A stretch of DNA of 64,000 bases from an uncultured Eubacteriales bacterium. GTDB taxonomy: Bacteria > Bacillota > Clostridia > Oscillospirales > Acutalibacteraceae. Under the pieces are notes generated by a model that saw nothing but the letters and a program-made list of their open reading frames with translations, did not search any database and was not told the DNA's origin. Positions 17,508-26,374 of the stretch are shown here, piece after piece; position 1 is the first letter of the stretch; every line of letters begins with the position of its first letter. The translations under genes and the position numbers were made by a program. Where the stretch lies: assembly GCA_900315605.1 (NCBI GenBank), contig OMZU01000019.1, positions 16,269 to 80,268 on the forward strand, written 5' to 3'.

Positions 17508-18108
17508 GATCGGCTCAACCGACATTTCCGTGTCTTATCTTTTGGTTTGCGCGGCGGCGATCTGCGTGGTCATGGGCGCGTTCGAGGGCTTTGTTTGGTG
17601 TTGCGCGGCGGTGACGGTACACGAATCGGGACATTTGGCTGCGATGTGCGCGCTCAAAAATCCGCCCGAAAGCATTTGCGTTTCGCTTTTTGAAATCAAA
17701 ATCAAAGACCGCAAAAGGCAAAAGCAAAGCCTTAAAAACAGTCTGATTATTATTTTTTCGGGTCCTGCGGCTAATTTTGTTTGTTTTATTCTGTTTTATC
17801 TGCTATACTTAGAGTGTAATGAAATTTTTCTCCCTGCTTCAATCGCGAATCTGTCGGTCGGCTTGTTTAATATTTTGCCGGTGATTTCGCTTGACGGCGG
17901 GCAGGCGTTGTTTCTTTTGTGCCGCGAAAAATTCGGCGAAGGCTTTGCACAAAGGGCGGTCTGTGCTGCAAGCTTTGCTATCCTTTTTCCGCTTACTGCG
18001 CTGGGCCTTTTGGTTTTGTTCAACTCGCGCGGAAATTTTTCGCTGCTGCTTGTGTGCGTGTATATTGTTTTTTCGCTGATTATGAGAAACAACGAAGGAG
18101 ACATTTAG
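17497..18108 (+). CDS. M50 site-2 protease, SpoIVFB-like
   Basis: Intramembrane zinc metalloprotease of 203 aa. The zinc motif is HESGH (His42, Glu43, His46); the third-ligand region is NILPVISLDGGQAL. About five hydrophobic segments are present. SpoIVFB cleaves pro-sigma-K in the mother cell, and the same window encodes SpoIVB, which triggers it in Bacillus. The protein is shorter than B. subtilis SpoIVFB (288 aa) and lacks a CBS tail. The start overlaps the preceding gene. Confidence 0.8.
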   Translation: MKFRIGSTDISVSYLLVCAAAICVVMGAFEGFVWCCAAVTVHESGHLAAMCALKNPPESICVSLFEIKIKDRKRQKQSLKNSLIIIFSGPAANFVCFILFYLLYLECNEIFLPASIANLSVGLFNILPVISLDGGQALFLLCREKFGEGFAQRAVCAASFAILFPLTALGLLVLFNSRGNFSLLLVCVYIVFSLIMRNNEGDI

Positions 18109-18144
18109 ATTAGTGTGGAGTTTGGAGTGTGGAGTTTGGAGTTT

Positions 18145-18454
18145 CGGTCGTGAACATAAAATGTATCTGAAAAATATGTTTGCTCCCGACTGTATTACTA
18201 TGGCTATAGTTTTTGTTTTCCTTAACAAGTCGTAGGGGCGACCATTGGTCGCCTGTGAACTAACCTTTCGTTTTTTATCAAATTGTTTTTTCAGGAATCG
18301 TTGTTCACCTATAAAACATCATATAATACAAGCGTTTGGCGCACAGGCGACCAATGGTCGCCTCTACAAGCTAAAAAGGTTAATTATTGCTGAATATATA
18401 ATTATACAGTCGGGAACAAACGTGTATTTTATTTTTATTTTTTCTTCCCGACCG
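18145..18454. repeat. GTAGGGGCGACC-family palindromic element, copy 2, with extended flanks
   Basis: The core (18232-18367) has arms GTAGGGGCGACCATTGGTCG and CGACCAATGGTCGCCTCTAC. Outside it, CTCCCGACTGTA (18183-18194) pairs with TACAGTCGGGAACAAA, and CGGTCG (18145) with CGACCG (18449-18454), giving a palindrome of about 310 bp. It is bordered by GTGTGGAGTTTGGAG repeats (18113-18143) and a (TTGTCCA)-like run (18458-18487). No gene is visible between the protease and the radical SAM gene. Confidence 0.75.
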
Positions 18455-18507
18455 AAATTGTCCATTGTCCATTGTCAATTGTCCATTGAAAAAAAGCGAG
18501 GTATAAA

Positions 18508-20364
18508 ATGGTAAGTAAGGAAGTCGAAAGGCTTTTGCTCAAGGTGCAGAAGCCGGGCAGATATGTCGGCGGCGAGCTCAACGAGGCGATCAAGGACAAG
18601 CGAAAGGTAGACGTCAGGTTTGCTTTTTGCTTTCCCGACACCTACGAGGTTGGCATGTCGCATTTGGGAATGAAGATCCTCTACAGCCTTTTCAACAGCC
18701 GCGAGGATATTTGGTGCGAGAGGGTCTTTGCGCCGTGGATAGATATGGAAGAGCTTATGCGCGAAAAGAACATCCCACTCTACGCGCTCGAAAGCGGCGA
18801 CCCGGTCAGCGAGTTTGATTTTGTCGGCTTTACCTTGCAATATGAGCTGAGCTATACAAATATGCTCAACATGCTCAAAATGTCGGGGATCCCGCTCAGG
18901 AGCAGCGATAGAAAAGAACTCAAAAATATTGTCGTTGCCGGAGGACCCTGCGCCTGCAATCCCGAGCCGGTGGCGGATTTTGTGGATATTTTCTTTATCG
19001 GCGAGGGCGAGGAGGTCGATCTTCAGGTCATAGACCTATTTAAGGAATGCAAGGCTTCGGGCGCAGGCAAGGACGAATTTCTGCGCAGAGCCGCTCAGAT
19101 AGAGGGCGTTTACGTTCCTTCGCTTTATGAGGTGAGCTACAACGACGACGGCACAGTCAAGGCTTATACACCGACCCACGGCGCGCCTGCGGTGGTTCAC
19201 AAGCGGCTGATGAAGAAGATGGACGAAAGCTATTATCCCGACAATTTTGTTGTGCCGCTGGTTGAGATCGTTCACGACCGAGCAGTCCAGGAGATTTTCA
19301 GGGGCTGCATAAGAGGCTGCCGCTTTTGTCAGGCAGGCTTTTTGTACCGCCCCGTTCGCGAAAAAAGCGTTGAGACTATCAACTCTCAGTGCCGTGCTCT
19401 GTGCGAAAACACCGGCTACGACGAGGTCTCGCTTTCTTCGCTGAGTTCGAGCGATTACAGCCAAATCGTTCCGCTTCTCGAAAAGCTGAACACCTGGAGC
19501 GGAGACGAAAAGGTGAGCATTTCGCTTCCGTCGCTGAGGGTCGACGGCTTTACCGACGATATTATGAACAAAATCAAGACCGTGCGCAAAAGCGGACTGA
19601 CCTTTGCGCCCGAGGCAGGAAGCCAGCGAATGAGAGATGTTATCAACAAAAACGTCCGCGAGGACGAGCTGCTCTCGACCTGCACGACCGCCTTTGAGGG
19701 CGGCTGGACTACCGTTAAGCTCTACTTTATGATAGGTCTGCCCACCGAGACTATGGACGACGTTGCGGCGATCGCGGCTCTGGGTCAGTCGGTGGTTGAC
19801 GCATATTACCACTGTGAAAAACGCTCCAAGGGCAAGTCGGTGAGGGTGACGGTCTCGGCTTCATCCTTTGTGCCAAAGCCCTTTACGCCGTTCCAGTGGG
19901 AGCCGCAGGACACGATAGAGCAGCTTCACAAAAAGCAGGAGCATATCAAGGAAAGCATCACCACAAAGAAGATCCAGTTCAACTATCACGACGCGGACAC
20001 AAGCTTTTTGGAGGCGGTTTTTGCGCGCGGCGACCGCAAGCTTTGCCGTGTGCTTGAGCTTGCGTGCGAAAGGGGCTTTCACTTTGACGGCTGGAACGAC
20101 TGCTTCTCGCTTGAAAAGTGGCTGGAGCTGTTTGAGAAATGTGAGCTTGACCCTGCGTTCTACGCCAATCGCCGTAGAGAGTTTGACGAGGTTCTTCCGT
20201 GGGATCACATCGACTACGGCGTGAGCAAGCAGTTTTTTATCAACGAATGTAAAAAGGCTTATTCCAATGCCACAACTCCGCATTGCAGGCTGAAATGCAG
20301 CGGCTGCGGAGCGGCAAAATACGGGGAGGGTGTGTGCTTTGAAAAACGCCAGGATCTGGTTTAA
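18508..20364 (+). CDS. TIGR03960 family B12-binding radical SAM protein
   Basis: A 618-aa protein. The N-terminal B12-binding-like domain has FCFPDTYEVGMSHLGMKILY. The radical SAM core has its cluster cysteines in FRGCIRGCRFCQAGF (about 271-285), followed by RPVREKSVE. The C terminus (LKCSGCGAAKYGEGVC) carries a second Cys set. This is the TIGR03960 family, nearly always found next to TIGR03936, as here; its reaction is unproven. Start ATG 18508 follows GCGAGG. The 3' end overlaps the next gene. Confidence 0.93.
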   Translation: MVSKEVERLLLKVQKPGRYVGGELNEAIKDKRKVDVRFAFCFPDTYEVGMSHLGMKILYSLFNSREDIWCERVFAPWIDMEELMREKNIPLYALESGDPVSEFDFVGFTLQYELSYTNMLNMLKMSGIPLRSSDRKELKNIVVAGGPCACNPEPVADFVDIFFIGEGEEVDLQVIDLFKECKASGAGKDEFLRRAAQIEGVYVPSLYEVSYNDDGTVKAYTPTHGAPAVVHKRLMKKMDESYYPDNFVVPLVEIVHDRAVQEIFRGCIRGCRFCQAGFLYRPVREKSVETINSQCRALCENTGYDEVSLSSLSSSDYSQIVPLLEKLNTWSGDEKVSISLPSLRVDGFTDDIMNKIKTVRKSGLTFAPEAGSQRMRDVINKNVREDELLSTCTTAFEGGWTTVKLYFMIGLPTETMDDVAAIAALGQSVVDAYYHCEKRSKGKSVRVTVSASSFVPKPFTPFQWEPQDTIEQLHKKQEHIKESITTKKIQFNYHDADTSFLEAVFARGDRKLCRVLELACERGFHFDGWNDCFSLEKWLELFEKCELDPAFYANRRREFDEVLPWDHIDYGVSKQFFINECKKAYSNATTPHCRLKCSGCGAAKYGEGVCFEKRQDLV

Positions 20365-20998
20365 AAAAGACTTTGAGTGCAGGTATATTTCTCACCTTGA
20401 CCTCAACCGAACTATGCTGCGCGCGCTCCACAAGGCAAAGATCCCTGTGTGGCACACCGAGGGCTTTAATCCGCACCCGTTCGCGACCTTTCCGCTTCCG
20501 CTCTCGCTGGGGTTCAGAGGAACAAACGAATGTATGGACGTCAAGCTGGTTGATGATGATTATTCTTTTGAAGAATTAATAACAAGAATGAACGCTTGTC
20601 TGCCGCGCGGCATTCAGCTTTTTGATGTTACCGAGCCGATAATGAAAGCCGGCAAGATCGCTTATGCGGATTTTACGGCACTTATCAGCGGCGAAAGGGT
20701 CCCGTCGGGAAAAATCTGCCGGGAGCTTGAGGAGCTGCTCTCGCGCGAAAAAATCGAGCTTGAAAAAAAGTCGAAAAAGGGCATGAAAACCGTTGACATC
20801 AAGCCCGGGATCAAGCGTTTTGAGATAAAAGAAATGTTTGATTACGCGCGGCTTGATATAATTCTTTCGGCAGGAAGCAGCGACAACGTGAATCCAAACC
20901 TGCTGATGACCGCACTCTGCGATTCAGCCGGGACGGAGTACGACGTTGATATCACCAGAAACGATTTATATAATTCTGATATGGAATTATTTAGATAA
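20339..20998 (+). CDS. TIGR03936 family radical SAM-associated protein (DUF2344)
   Basis: A protein of about 219 aa with the DUF2344 opening (WFKKDFECRYISHLDLNRT) and HTEGFNPHPFATFPLPLSLG, typical of the partner of TIGR03960. It contains no radical SAM cysteine motif itself. TTG 20339 is chosen because GGGGAGGG (20322-20329) lies about 10 bp before it. GTG 20330 would sit directly on that site. It overlaps the end of the TIGR03960 gene, so the two are coupled. Confidence 0.88.
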   Translation: MKNARIWFKKDFECRYISHLDLNRTMLRALHKAKIPVWHTEGFNPHPFATFPLPLSLGFRGTNECMDVKLVDDDYSFEELITRMNACLPRGIQLFDVTEPIMKAGKIAYADFTALISGERVPSGKICRELEELLSREKIELEKKSKKGMKTVDIKPGIKRFEIKEMFDYARLDIILSAGSSDNVNPNLLMTALCDSAGTEYDVDITRNDLYNSDMELFR

Positions 20999-21004
20999 TT
21001 GAAT

Positions 21005-21916
21005 ATGTATTATTATTCTCTAAACGAATATTTAAAAAACACCTTCGGAGAAAAGGTCTACAAAATTTCGCTGAACGGCGGAATGACCTGCCCAAACCGC
21101 GACGGAACTCTTGACAGCCGAGGCTGTATTTTTTGCAGCAAGGGCGGCTCGGGAGAATTTTCCGCAAACGCTCTGCTTCCGATTTCCGAGCAGCTTGAAC
21201 AGGCAAAGCGCAGGATCCGCGAAAAAACCGACTGCAAGAGATTTATCGCATATTTTCAGCCGTTTTCCAACACCTATGCGGAAACGGAATATCTAAGGCG
21301 GATTTTTACCGAAGCGATCGCGCCGGAGGATATTGCCGCGCTTTCGATCGCAACCAGACCTGATTGCTTGGGAGAGGACGTTCTTGCTTTGCTGTCAGAG
21401 CTGAACCAAATCAAGCCGGTTTGGGTCGAGCTGGGCTTGCAGACGATCCACGAAAAAACCGCGGAGTATATCAGAAGAAGTTACCCCTTGGAGAAATTTG
21501 ACTGCGCCGCAAAAAGGTTGCGCGAGCTGGGGATAAACGTTATAACCCACCTGATAATCGGGCTTCCCGGAGAAAGCCGCGAAATGCTTTTGGACAGCGT
21601 TAGGTACGCCGGCGAGAGGTCGAACGGGGTCAAGCTCCAGCTTCTTCATGTTTTGAAGGACACCGACCTTTGCAGCGATTATCTTGCAGGAAAATTTGAT
21701 GTTCTTTCGATCGAGGAGTATATCGAGCTTCTCTGCGACTGTGTTGAAGCCCTGCCCAAAAACGTGGTCATACACCGCCTGACCGGAGACGGCGACAAGC
21801 GGCTCTTGGTCGCGCCTATGTGGAGCGCGGACAAAAAGAGGGTTTTGAATGCAATAAACAAAGCCTTTCGTGAGCGAAATGTAACTCAGGGAAGAAATTC
21901 AAAAGTCATGGCATAA
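21005..21916 (+). CDS. TIGR01212 family radical SAM protein (YtqA-like)
   Basis: A radical SAM protein of about 303 aa. Cluster cysteines occur in MTCPNRDGTLDSRGCIFC. Family motifs KFDCAAKRLRELGINVITHL and IGLPGESREMLLDS follow, with VIHRLTGDGDKRLLVAP near the end, as in TIGR01212. The reaction is unknown. ATG 21005 is chosen; TTG 20999 would add two residues. It begins 6 bp after the DUF2344 gene, forming a three-gene radical SAM operon ended by the hairpin at 21926. Confidence 0.9.
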   Translation: MYYYSLNEYLKNTFGEKVYKISLNGGMTCPNRDGTLDSRGCIFCSKGGSGEFSANALLPISEQLEQAKRRIREKTDCKRFIAYFQPFSNTYAETEYLRRIFTEAIAPEDIAALSIATRPDCLGEDVLALLSELNQIKPVWVELGLQTIHEKTAEYIRRSYPLEKFDCAAKRLRELGINVITHLIIGLPGESREMLLDSVRYAGERSNGVKLQLLHVLKDTDLCSDYLAGKFDVLSIEEYIELLCDCVEALPKNVVIHRLTGDGDKRLLVAPMWSADKKRVLNAINKAFRERNVTQGRNSKVMA

Positions 21917-21925
21917 TGCAATATA

Positions 21926-21966
21926 AAAGGCAATACCGCACAGCAGAAATATACGGTATTGCCTTT
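21926..21966. terminator. Bidirectional terminator, AGGCAATACCG family
   Basis: Perfect 13-bp stem AAAGGCAATACCG / CGGTATTGCCTTT between convergent genes. The stem repeats the end sequence of the element at 8580. Confidence 0.8.
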
Positions 21967-21980
21967 AGTGCAACCGAGGT

Positions 21981-23234
21981 TTAGATTCGCTCCGACCTTT
22001 CAACCCGGCTTAAAAAAATTGAAAAAAATTCCGAATAAAAGCTGCGCCAGAGCACTGAGCTGTGCGTTCCTGTTTTGTTGAAATGCAGGGTGAGCTTGCT
22101 TTCGGGGTAGCCCATATCCTTCAGCCGGTCGTACATAGCTGTAACTTCTGGACCGGTGTCATATGGGTCGGGACCTGTATAAAGGTATATGGACGGCGAG
22201 TTTTCGCCAAAGCTCTTTTTGCTTAGGTAGCTTTTCCAGGTGCTATCGTCAAATTCCCAGAATGACGGTGACATAGAGCCGGATGTTCCGAACACCTCCG
22301 GGTATTCAACAGCGATGTAAAATGCCTCTAGCCCGCCGAGCGAATAACCCTCGACCGAGGTATGCAAAGCGTCGGAATAAACGTTATAGTGCTGTTGGAT
22401 ATAAGGCACGACGGTATGTGCTGCAAAGTCCGCGAACTGAGTTCCGTTCATGCAGTCGAACTCGTCGGCAAAGGCTGAATCATGCTTTGAGATAAAATCT
22501 TCTTCATCACGCGAGATCCCGATTTGAGGAACAAGCTCGTAGTTGCGTGCGGCTGCGGATTCGATACCCACAACGATCGCCTTTTCGCCTGTGACCGAGC
22601 TCATGGCTTCAACCTGCTCGATAAACCCGGGACAATCCTTGAGCTTCTGTCCGTTGTCCTCGCTGAACAAAAGGCTTTGACCGTCAAGAGCATAAATAGT
22701 CGAATATTTTTCGTCGGACATCGGGTCATAGTCATCGGGCGTCCAGATATACAAAAGCGTTTCGCTGCCGTAGCCGGTGAGCGTGACCTCCTCAAGCTCA
22801 TGCGAATAGCAGGGCTCTTTGCCCTCGGTGTAGGGCAGAACATAGTCATCGATCCCGTACCAGCCGCTCACGCATTTGTTAAAGGCAAATTCCCTTGATT
22901 TTTTATCGCCGCAGGTGACGTAAGCCATGTTGTAGGCGGCGCAGTCACCCTCGCACGAAAATGTAACGCTCTTGCTGTCCTCGCTGATCTTCTTCATTTC
23001 AACGTCTGTGCTCTCTTCGCTGACGCTGTTAAAAAACGTTGCAACAGCCCTGTCGCTTTTTGTACTGTCCTTAAAATAAAGCGTGTGAAGTCCGGAGCCT
23101 TCTTTCTCGCTCTTTTCTTTTACGTCAGAGCCTTGGGTGATTTCAGAGCCGTCTTTTTCACTTTGATTTCCACATGCCGATAACATCGAAACGCTTATCG
23201 CTAACGCCAAAACAACAGAAATGACCCTTTTCAT
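21981..23234 (-). CDS. Putative esterase lipoprotein (EstD/Fes-type alpha/beta hydrolase)
   Basis: A 417-aa secreted lipoprotein: signal peptide with lipobox LSAC (Cys21), then a low-complexity charged spacer. An N-terminal beta-rich region (about 45-160) is followed by an esterase domain of the PF00756 type. The nucleophile elbow is EGYSLGGLEAF (Ser near residue 297), and the end has a His-containing THSSVLWRSFY. Such proteins act on esters, siderophores or acylated sugars outside the cell. ATG 23234 follows AAAAGGAGA; a longer frame to 23267 would include the ribosome site. Confidence 0.83.
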   Translation of the reverse strand: MKRVISVVLALAISVSMLSACGNQSEKDGSEITQGSDVKEKSEKEGSGLHTLYFKDSTKSDRAVATFFNSVSEESTDVEMKKISEDSKSVTFSCEGDCAAYNMAYVTCGDKKSREFAFNKCVSGWYGIDDYVLPYTEGKEPCYSHELEEVTLTGYGSETLLYIWTPDDYDPMSDEKYSTIYALDGQSLLFSEDNGQKLKDCPGFIEQVEAMSSVTGEKAIVVGIESAAARNYELVPQIGISRDEEDFISKHDSAFADEFDCMNGTQFADFAAHTVVPYIQQHYNVYSDALHTSVEGYSLGGLEAFYIAVEYPEVFGTSGSMSPSFWEFDDSTWKSYLSKKSFGENSPSIYLYTGPDPYDTGPEVTAMYDRLKDMGYPESKLTLHFNKTGTHSSVLWRSFYSEFFSIFLSRVERSERI

Positions 23235-23312
23235 GTTACGTTTCTCCTTTTGAAGATTTTTTATCAAAATTGTATTTTTATTGTATCACGCAAATCTGTA
23301 GTTTATCTAAAG

Positions 23313-23360
23313 AAAAATCGAGTAAGAGGCTGTTCACAGCAGTCTCCTACCCGATTTTTT
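23313..23360 (-). terminator. Terminator of the antiporter gene
   Basis: Long stem AAAAATCGAGTAAGAGGCTG / CAGTCTCCTACCCGATTTTT with three mismatches. On the minus strand it follows the antiporter stop and ends in a T run. Confidence 0.75.
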
Positions 23361-23414
23361 ATTTTGGCTGAGTAAAGTTGATTTACGCTGAAGAGAATAT
23401 GGCGGTCGTCAAAA

Positions 23415-24668
23415 TTACGCGCTTTGACTTTGAACCGACCGGTTGATCCTGTTATAGACCGGCTTGAGCGTAAGTCCCTGAACAACGGTCGTAAAGAACA
23501 CTATGGCGTAGGTTCCGCCCAGAACGATATAGTAGATATCCTCGGGCAGCATATCCTTTGTGCTCATTGCAAGGGCAACGGACAAACCTCCGCGCAAGCC
23601 GCCCCAGGTGAGCAGCTTGATAAAATTCAGCCGGCTGTAGCCGTCGGGGATCTCTCCGATGAACAGCGAAGAAATCGACAGGCTGCTCACTCGTGCAATA
23701 AAATTTGCCGAGATTGCAACAAGCGATAAAACAACAACATATTCCATCTGTAAAACGCGGACGAACGATAATCCCAGCATTACATAAAGTATGGAATTAA
23801 AAAGCGAATCCAGCGTCTCCCAAAAGCTGTTGAAGCTTTGAGCATCTTCGGGTTCTTCTTTTGAAAAGCGCGAACGCAGCGCAGAGAACAATATGCCGCA
23901 GATGACCGAGGCTATCGCGCCGGAAAAATGGAATTTTTCACAGATCACATAGGAAAGCGATACCGCTAACAGGCTTGTAAAAATGCGGAGCATTTTGTTT
24001 TTGGTAAAGCAAAAAATCAAAAAGCAAACTGTTGTTACAACTATTCCGACCAATATCGCACCGCCAAGCTCTCGCAGCATGACGCTGACAAAGCCGCCGG
24101 AGGACGACGAGGTCACCATGCCCGAGAAGCAAACGAACAGCGCGACGCCCACGCCGTCGTTAAACAAGGATTCGCTCTCGATCAAAAAGGATATGCCCTT
24201 TGGCAAACCGAATTTGCTGAGAATACCGGTTGCGGCAATAGGATCGGTTGGAGCAACTATGCTGCCGAACATAAGGCAAACAGGCAGCGAGAAATCAACA
24301 CCGAGCAGCTTTGCCGCGCCGAAAAACAACAGCCCGTAAAAGATCGTACCGAGCAGTGTACACACAAAGGCGAGCACAGTGATTTGCCGTATATGCGCCT
24401 TGATGTCCGTAAGCTTGATTCGGCAGGAACCGGCGAACAGCATGAAGCAAAGCACGCCCTCCAAGAGAAAGTCTTTGATATCCATTAGCTGAGCCTGTTC
24501 AAGCACATCGCTTCCGCTGAACAACGCTCCTGCAATTATAACCAGTATGCCGATAACGGTCGAAAAAAGCATAAGGGATATCTCATAAGGAAGCTTGGTG
24601 ACCTTTTCGTTGAAAAAGCCTAAAACACATACAAACGCAATAATCAAAACAAATAAACTAATACCCAT
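23415..24668 (-). CDS. Cation:proton antiporter (CPA1/NhaP-like)
   Basis: A 417-aa membrane protein with about 12 helices. The CPA1 core motifs are present: SIVAPTDPIAATGIL (about 133-147) and ESESLFNDGVGVALF (about 163-177), whose Asp residues carry the transported ions. WGGLRGGLSVALAMS near the C terminus is also typical of Na+/H+ exchangers. It probably exchanges Na+ or K+ for H+. It is monocistronic, with its own terminator. Confidence 0.93.
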   Translation of the reverse strand: MGISLFVLIIAFVCVLGFFNEKVTKLPYEISLMLFSTVIGILVIIAGALFSGSDVLEQAQLMDIKDFLLEGVLCFMLFAGSCRIKLTDIKAHIRQITVLAFVCTLLGTIFYGLLFFGAAKLLGVDFSLPVCLMFGSIVAPTDPIAATGILSKFGLPKGISFLIESESLFNDGVGVALFVCFSGMVTSSSSGGFVSVMLRELGGAILVGIVVTTVCFLIFCFTKNKMLRIFTSLLAVSLSYVICEKFHFSGAIASVICGILFSALRSRFSKEEPEDAQSFNSFWETLDSLFNSILYVMLGLSFVRVLQMEYVVVLSLVAISANFIARVSSLSISSLFIGEIPDGYSRLNFIKLLTWGGLRGGLSVALAMSTKDMLPEDIYYIVLGGTYAIVFFTTVVQGLTLKPVYNRINRSVQSQSA

Positions 24669-24783
24669 ATTTAAGCCCTGCCTTTAATTAAAGATAAATA
24701 AAATATACCATATTTTTACGGGAAAATCTATATTTTTCGGTTAAATTTTTAAAAAATACGAAATTTGACCGGGGATGATAAAA

Positions 24784-24827
24784 AACACCGTACAGTTCGC
24801 GGCTGATATCACGAATCGTGCGGTGTT
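24784..24827 (-). terminator. Terminator of the fabF-to-cohesin operon (CACCG family)
   Basis: AACACCGTACAGTTCG pairs with CGAATCGTGCGGTGTT, two mismatches. The minus-strand stop of the cohesin-like gene lies inside the hairpin. The stem is related to the ACCGCATAATTC stems seen at 8580 and 55056. Confidence 0.7.
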
Positions 24828-25642
24828 TTCTTCTTTTCTTTTCGGTGCTTTATGCAAAAATGTATCACAGCAACGGCGATCGAAGCCGAAACTCCTATTG
24901 CGGTTCCGGCGGCTGCAAATTGAAAGCCCGGGCTTGAACCGCTGCCAAACGAGCCGAAAAAGTCAGACTCGTCTGCGGTAGAACCGGAAGAAGAATCGCT
25001 GTTTTTCTTTGAGGGAGCTTTTGCGGATTTGCCGGAGCTGCCCTTGGAGTTCTCGGAGCTTTTGGCTGATTTGGAGCTTTTTGATGAATCGGATGACTTG
25101 TCGGAGGCTTGCTTGTCGGATATTATTCCGTCAGGAGTTTCCGCAGCGTTTTTGCTGACGCTTATCTCTGCGGAGGTGCAGGCTGAGACCTCGGCTTCGT
25201 TTGCGTTTTTATCCACGCAGTCGCTCACCGCAAAGTCGATATTGCAGTCTCCCTCGGCTTTGGTTTTGAAGGTCAGGGTCATCAAAGAAGCCGAATCGGT
25301 ATCGTCAGAGCTCAGGTAAACGAGCTTTAGCGAGCCGGTTTTTTCTTTGTATTCAAGCGTTCCGGTTTCGCATTTCGCGCTTCGAAATTCAAGGATCTCC
25401 GGGTCATAAAAAAGCTCAAAGGTCGCCGCGCCCAGCAGCTTCGCAGGGCTTACCTCAAGCCTGGGAGAAATCAGCCTGTCGGGTTTTGCGGCGCAGTCTG
25501 TTATCGAAAAGGAGAACGCTTCGGCGGCGCAAGGCTTTGAAACAAAAATATTTATTGATATGAAAAACAGCGCGGTTACAACGGAAGTAACCGCGGCTGC
25601 TTTTCGGATAAGCTTGAACAGAATTGAATTACTTGTTTGCAT
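24809..25642 (-). CDS. Cohesin-like domain membrane-anchored surface protein
   Basis: A 277-aa protein: signal/anchor helix (about 15-40), a beta-sandwich resembling cohesin or the related carbohydrate-binding folds (about 42-165; LLGAATFELFYDPEILEF, then LVYLSSDDTDSASLMTLTF), a long Ser/Lys-rich linker (about 170-230), and a C-terminal membrane helix (about 240-262) with a basic tail. Cohesins bind dockerins in cellulosomes; whether this one does is inferred. It is last in a five-gene operon and overlaps the thioredoxin gene by 14 bp, an odd place for such a protein. Confidence 0.65.
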   Translation of the reverse strand: MQTSNSILFKLIRKAAAVTSVVTALFFISINIFVSKPCAAEAFSFSITDCAAKPDRLISPRLEVSPAKLLGAATFELFYDPEILEFRSAKCETGTLEYKEKTGSLKLVYLSSDDTDSASLMTLTFKTKAEGDCNIDFAVSDCVDKNANEAEVSACTSAEISVSKNAAETPDGIISDKQASDKSSDSSKSSKSAKSSENSKGSSGKSAKAPSKKNSDSSSGSTADESDFFGSFGSGSSPGFQFAAAGTAIGVSASIAVAVIHFCIKHRKEKKKTPHDS

Positions 25643-25943
25643 TCAAAAAATCCTGCAAGGCTTCGGCGTCAAGAAAACCGATCGACTTGTCCGCCATAAC
25701 GCCGCCCTTGAAAATTCCGACAAAGGGAATGGAAACGATCTGGTACTTGTTGGCAAGCTCCGGATTCTCGTCAATATTGATTTTGTAAAAATCAAAATCC
25801 GCGTTTTGCGCGCTCAGCTCGTCCAGCACCGGAGCAAGCATTTTGCAGGGACCGCACCAGTCTGCAAAGAAATCAACAACGACCGGCTTTGCAGAGCCGA
25901 GAACCTTTTCATTAAATTCTTCCGAATAAATTTTTTCAATCAT
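25629..25943 (-). CDS. trxA: Thioredoxin
   Basis: A 104-aa cytoplasmic thioredoxin with active site DWCGPCK (Cys30, Cys33), cis-proline region VSIPFVGIFKGG and normal length. AGAGGTGA precedes the ATG. The start overlaps the thioesterase gene by 8 bp and the end overlaps the cohesin-like gene, so it is made as part of the fatty-acyl operon. Confidence 0.95.
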   Translation of the reverse strand: MIEKIYSEEFNEKVLGSAKPVVVDFFADWCGPCKMLAPVLDELSAQNADFDFYKINIDENPELANKYQIVSIPFVGIFKGGVMADKSIGFLDAEALQDFLNANK

Positions 25944-26367
25944 TTTGATTCACCTCTACTGATATTTTTTCTTTTAACCTGTTGTAATATTCAGGAAATT
26001 TCCTTTTGAGTGAGATCGGTCTGAACGCCTCGTCAACAAAGCAATGCGTAGTGTGACCGGTGGCGGAGATCTTTCCGCTTTCGCGTTCGCGCACAGTATA
26101 TTCATACCGCATTTTTGCGCCGTTAAAGCTTTCAAGCCTCAGCTCGATTTCGACCGTATCGCCGAATCTGATGGGGTTTTGATATTTGGCGTAGGCGTCA
26201 ACGTTCGGGATTATGATCCCGCGCGTTTCCATTTCGCCGACATCGCAGCCAATTGAATTCATAAAGCTGATTCGCGCTTCTTCAAAAAACCTTATGTGGT
26301 TAGAGTGGTGAACGATCCCCATTTTGTCGGTTTCATAGTAATTTGCCGTGCGAAGATATTTGTACAT
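25936..26367 (-). CDS. Acyl-CoA thioesterase (4HBT, YbgC/FcbC-like)
   Basis: A 143-aa hotdog-fold thioesterase. YYETDKMGIVHHSNHIRFFE is the 4-hydroxybenzoyl-CoA thioesterase signature, with the acidic catalytic residue at Asp14. It hydrolyses acyl-CoA or acyl-ACP thioesters. It lies 7 bp after the acyl ligase gene and overlaps thioredoxin, within the LysR-linked operon. Confidence 0.9.
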   Translation of the reverse strand: MYKYLRTANYYETDKMGIVHHSNHIRFFEEARISFMNSIGCDVGEMETRGIIIPNVDAYAKYQNPIRFGDTVEIELRLESFNGAKMRYEYTVRERESGKISATGHTTHCFVDEAFRPISLKRKFPEYYNRLKEKISVEVNQND

Positions 26368-26374
26368 ACAAAGC

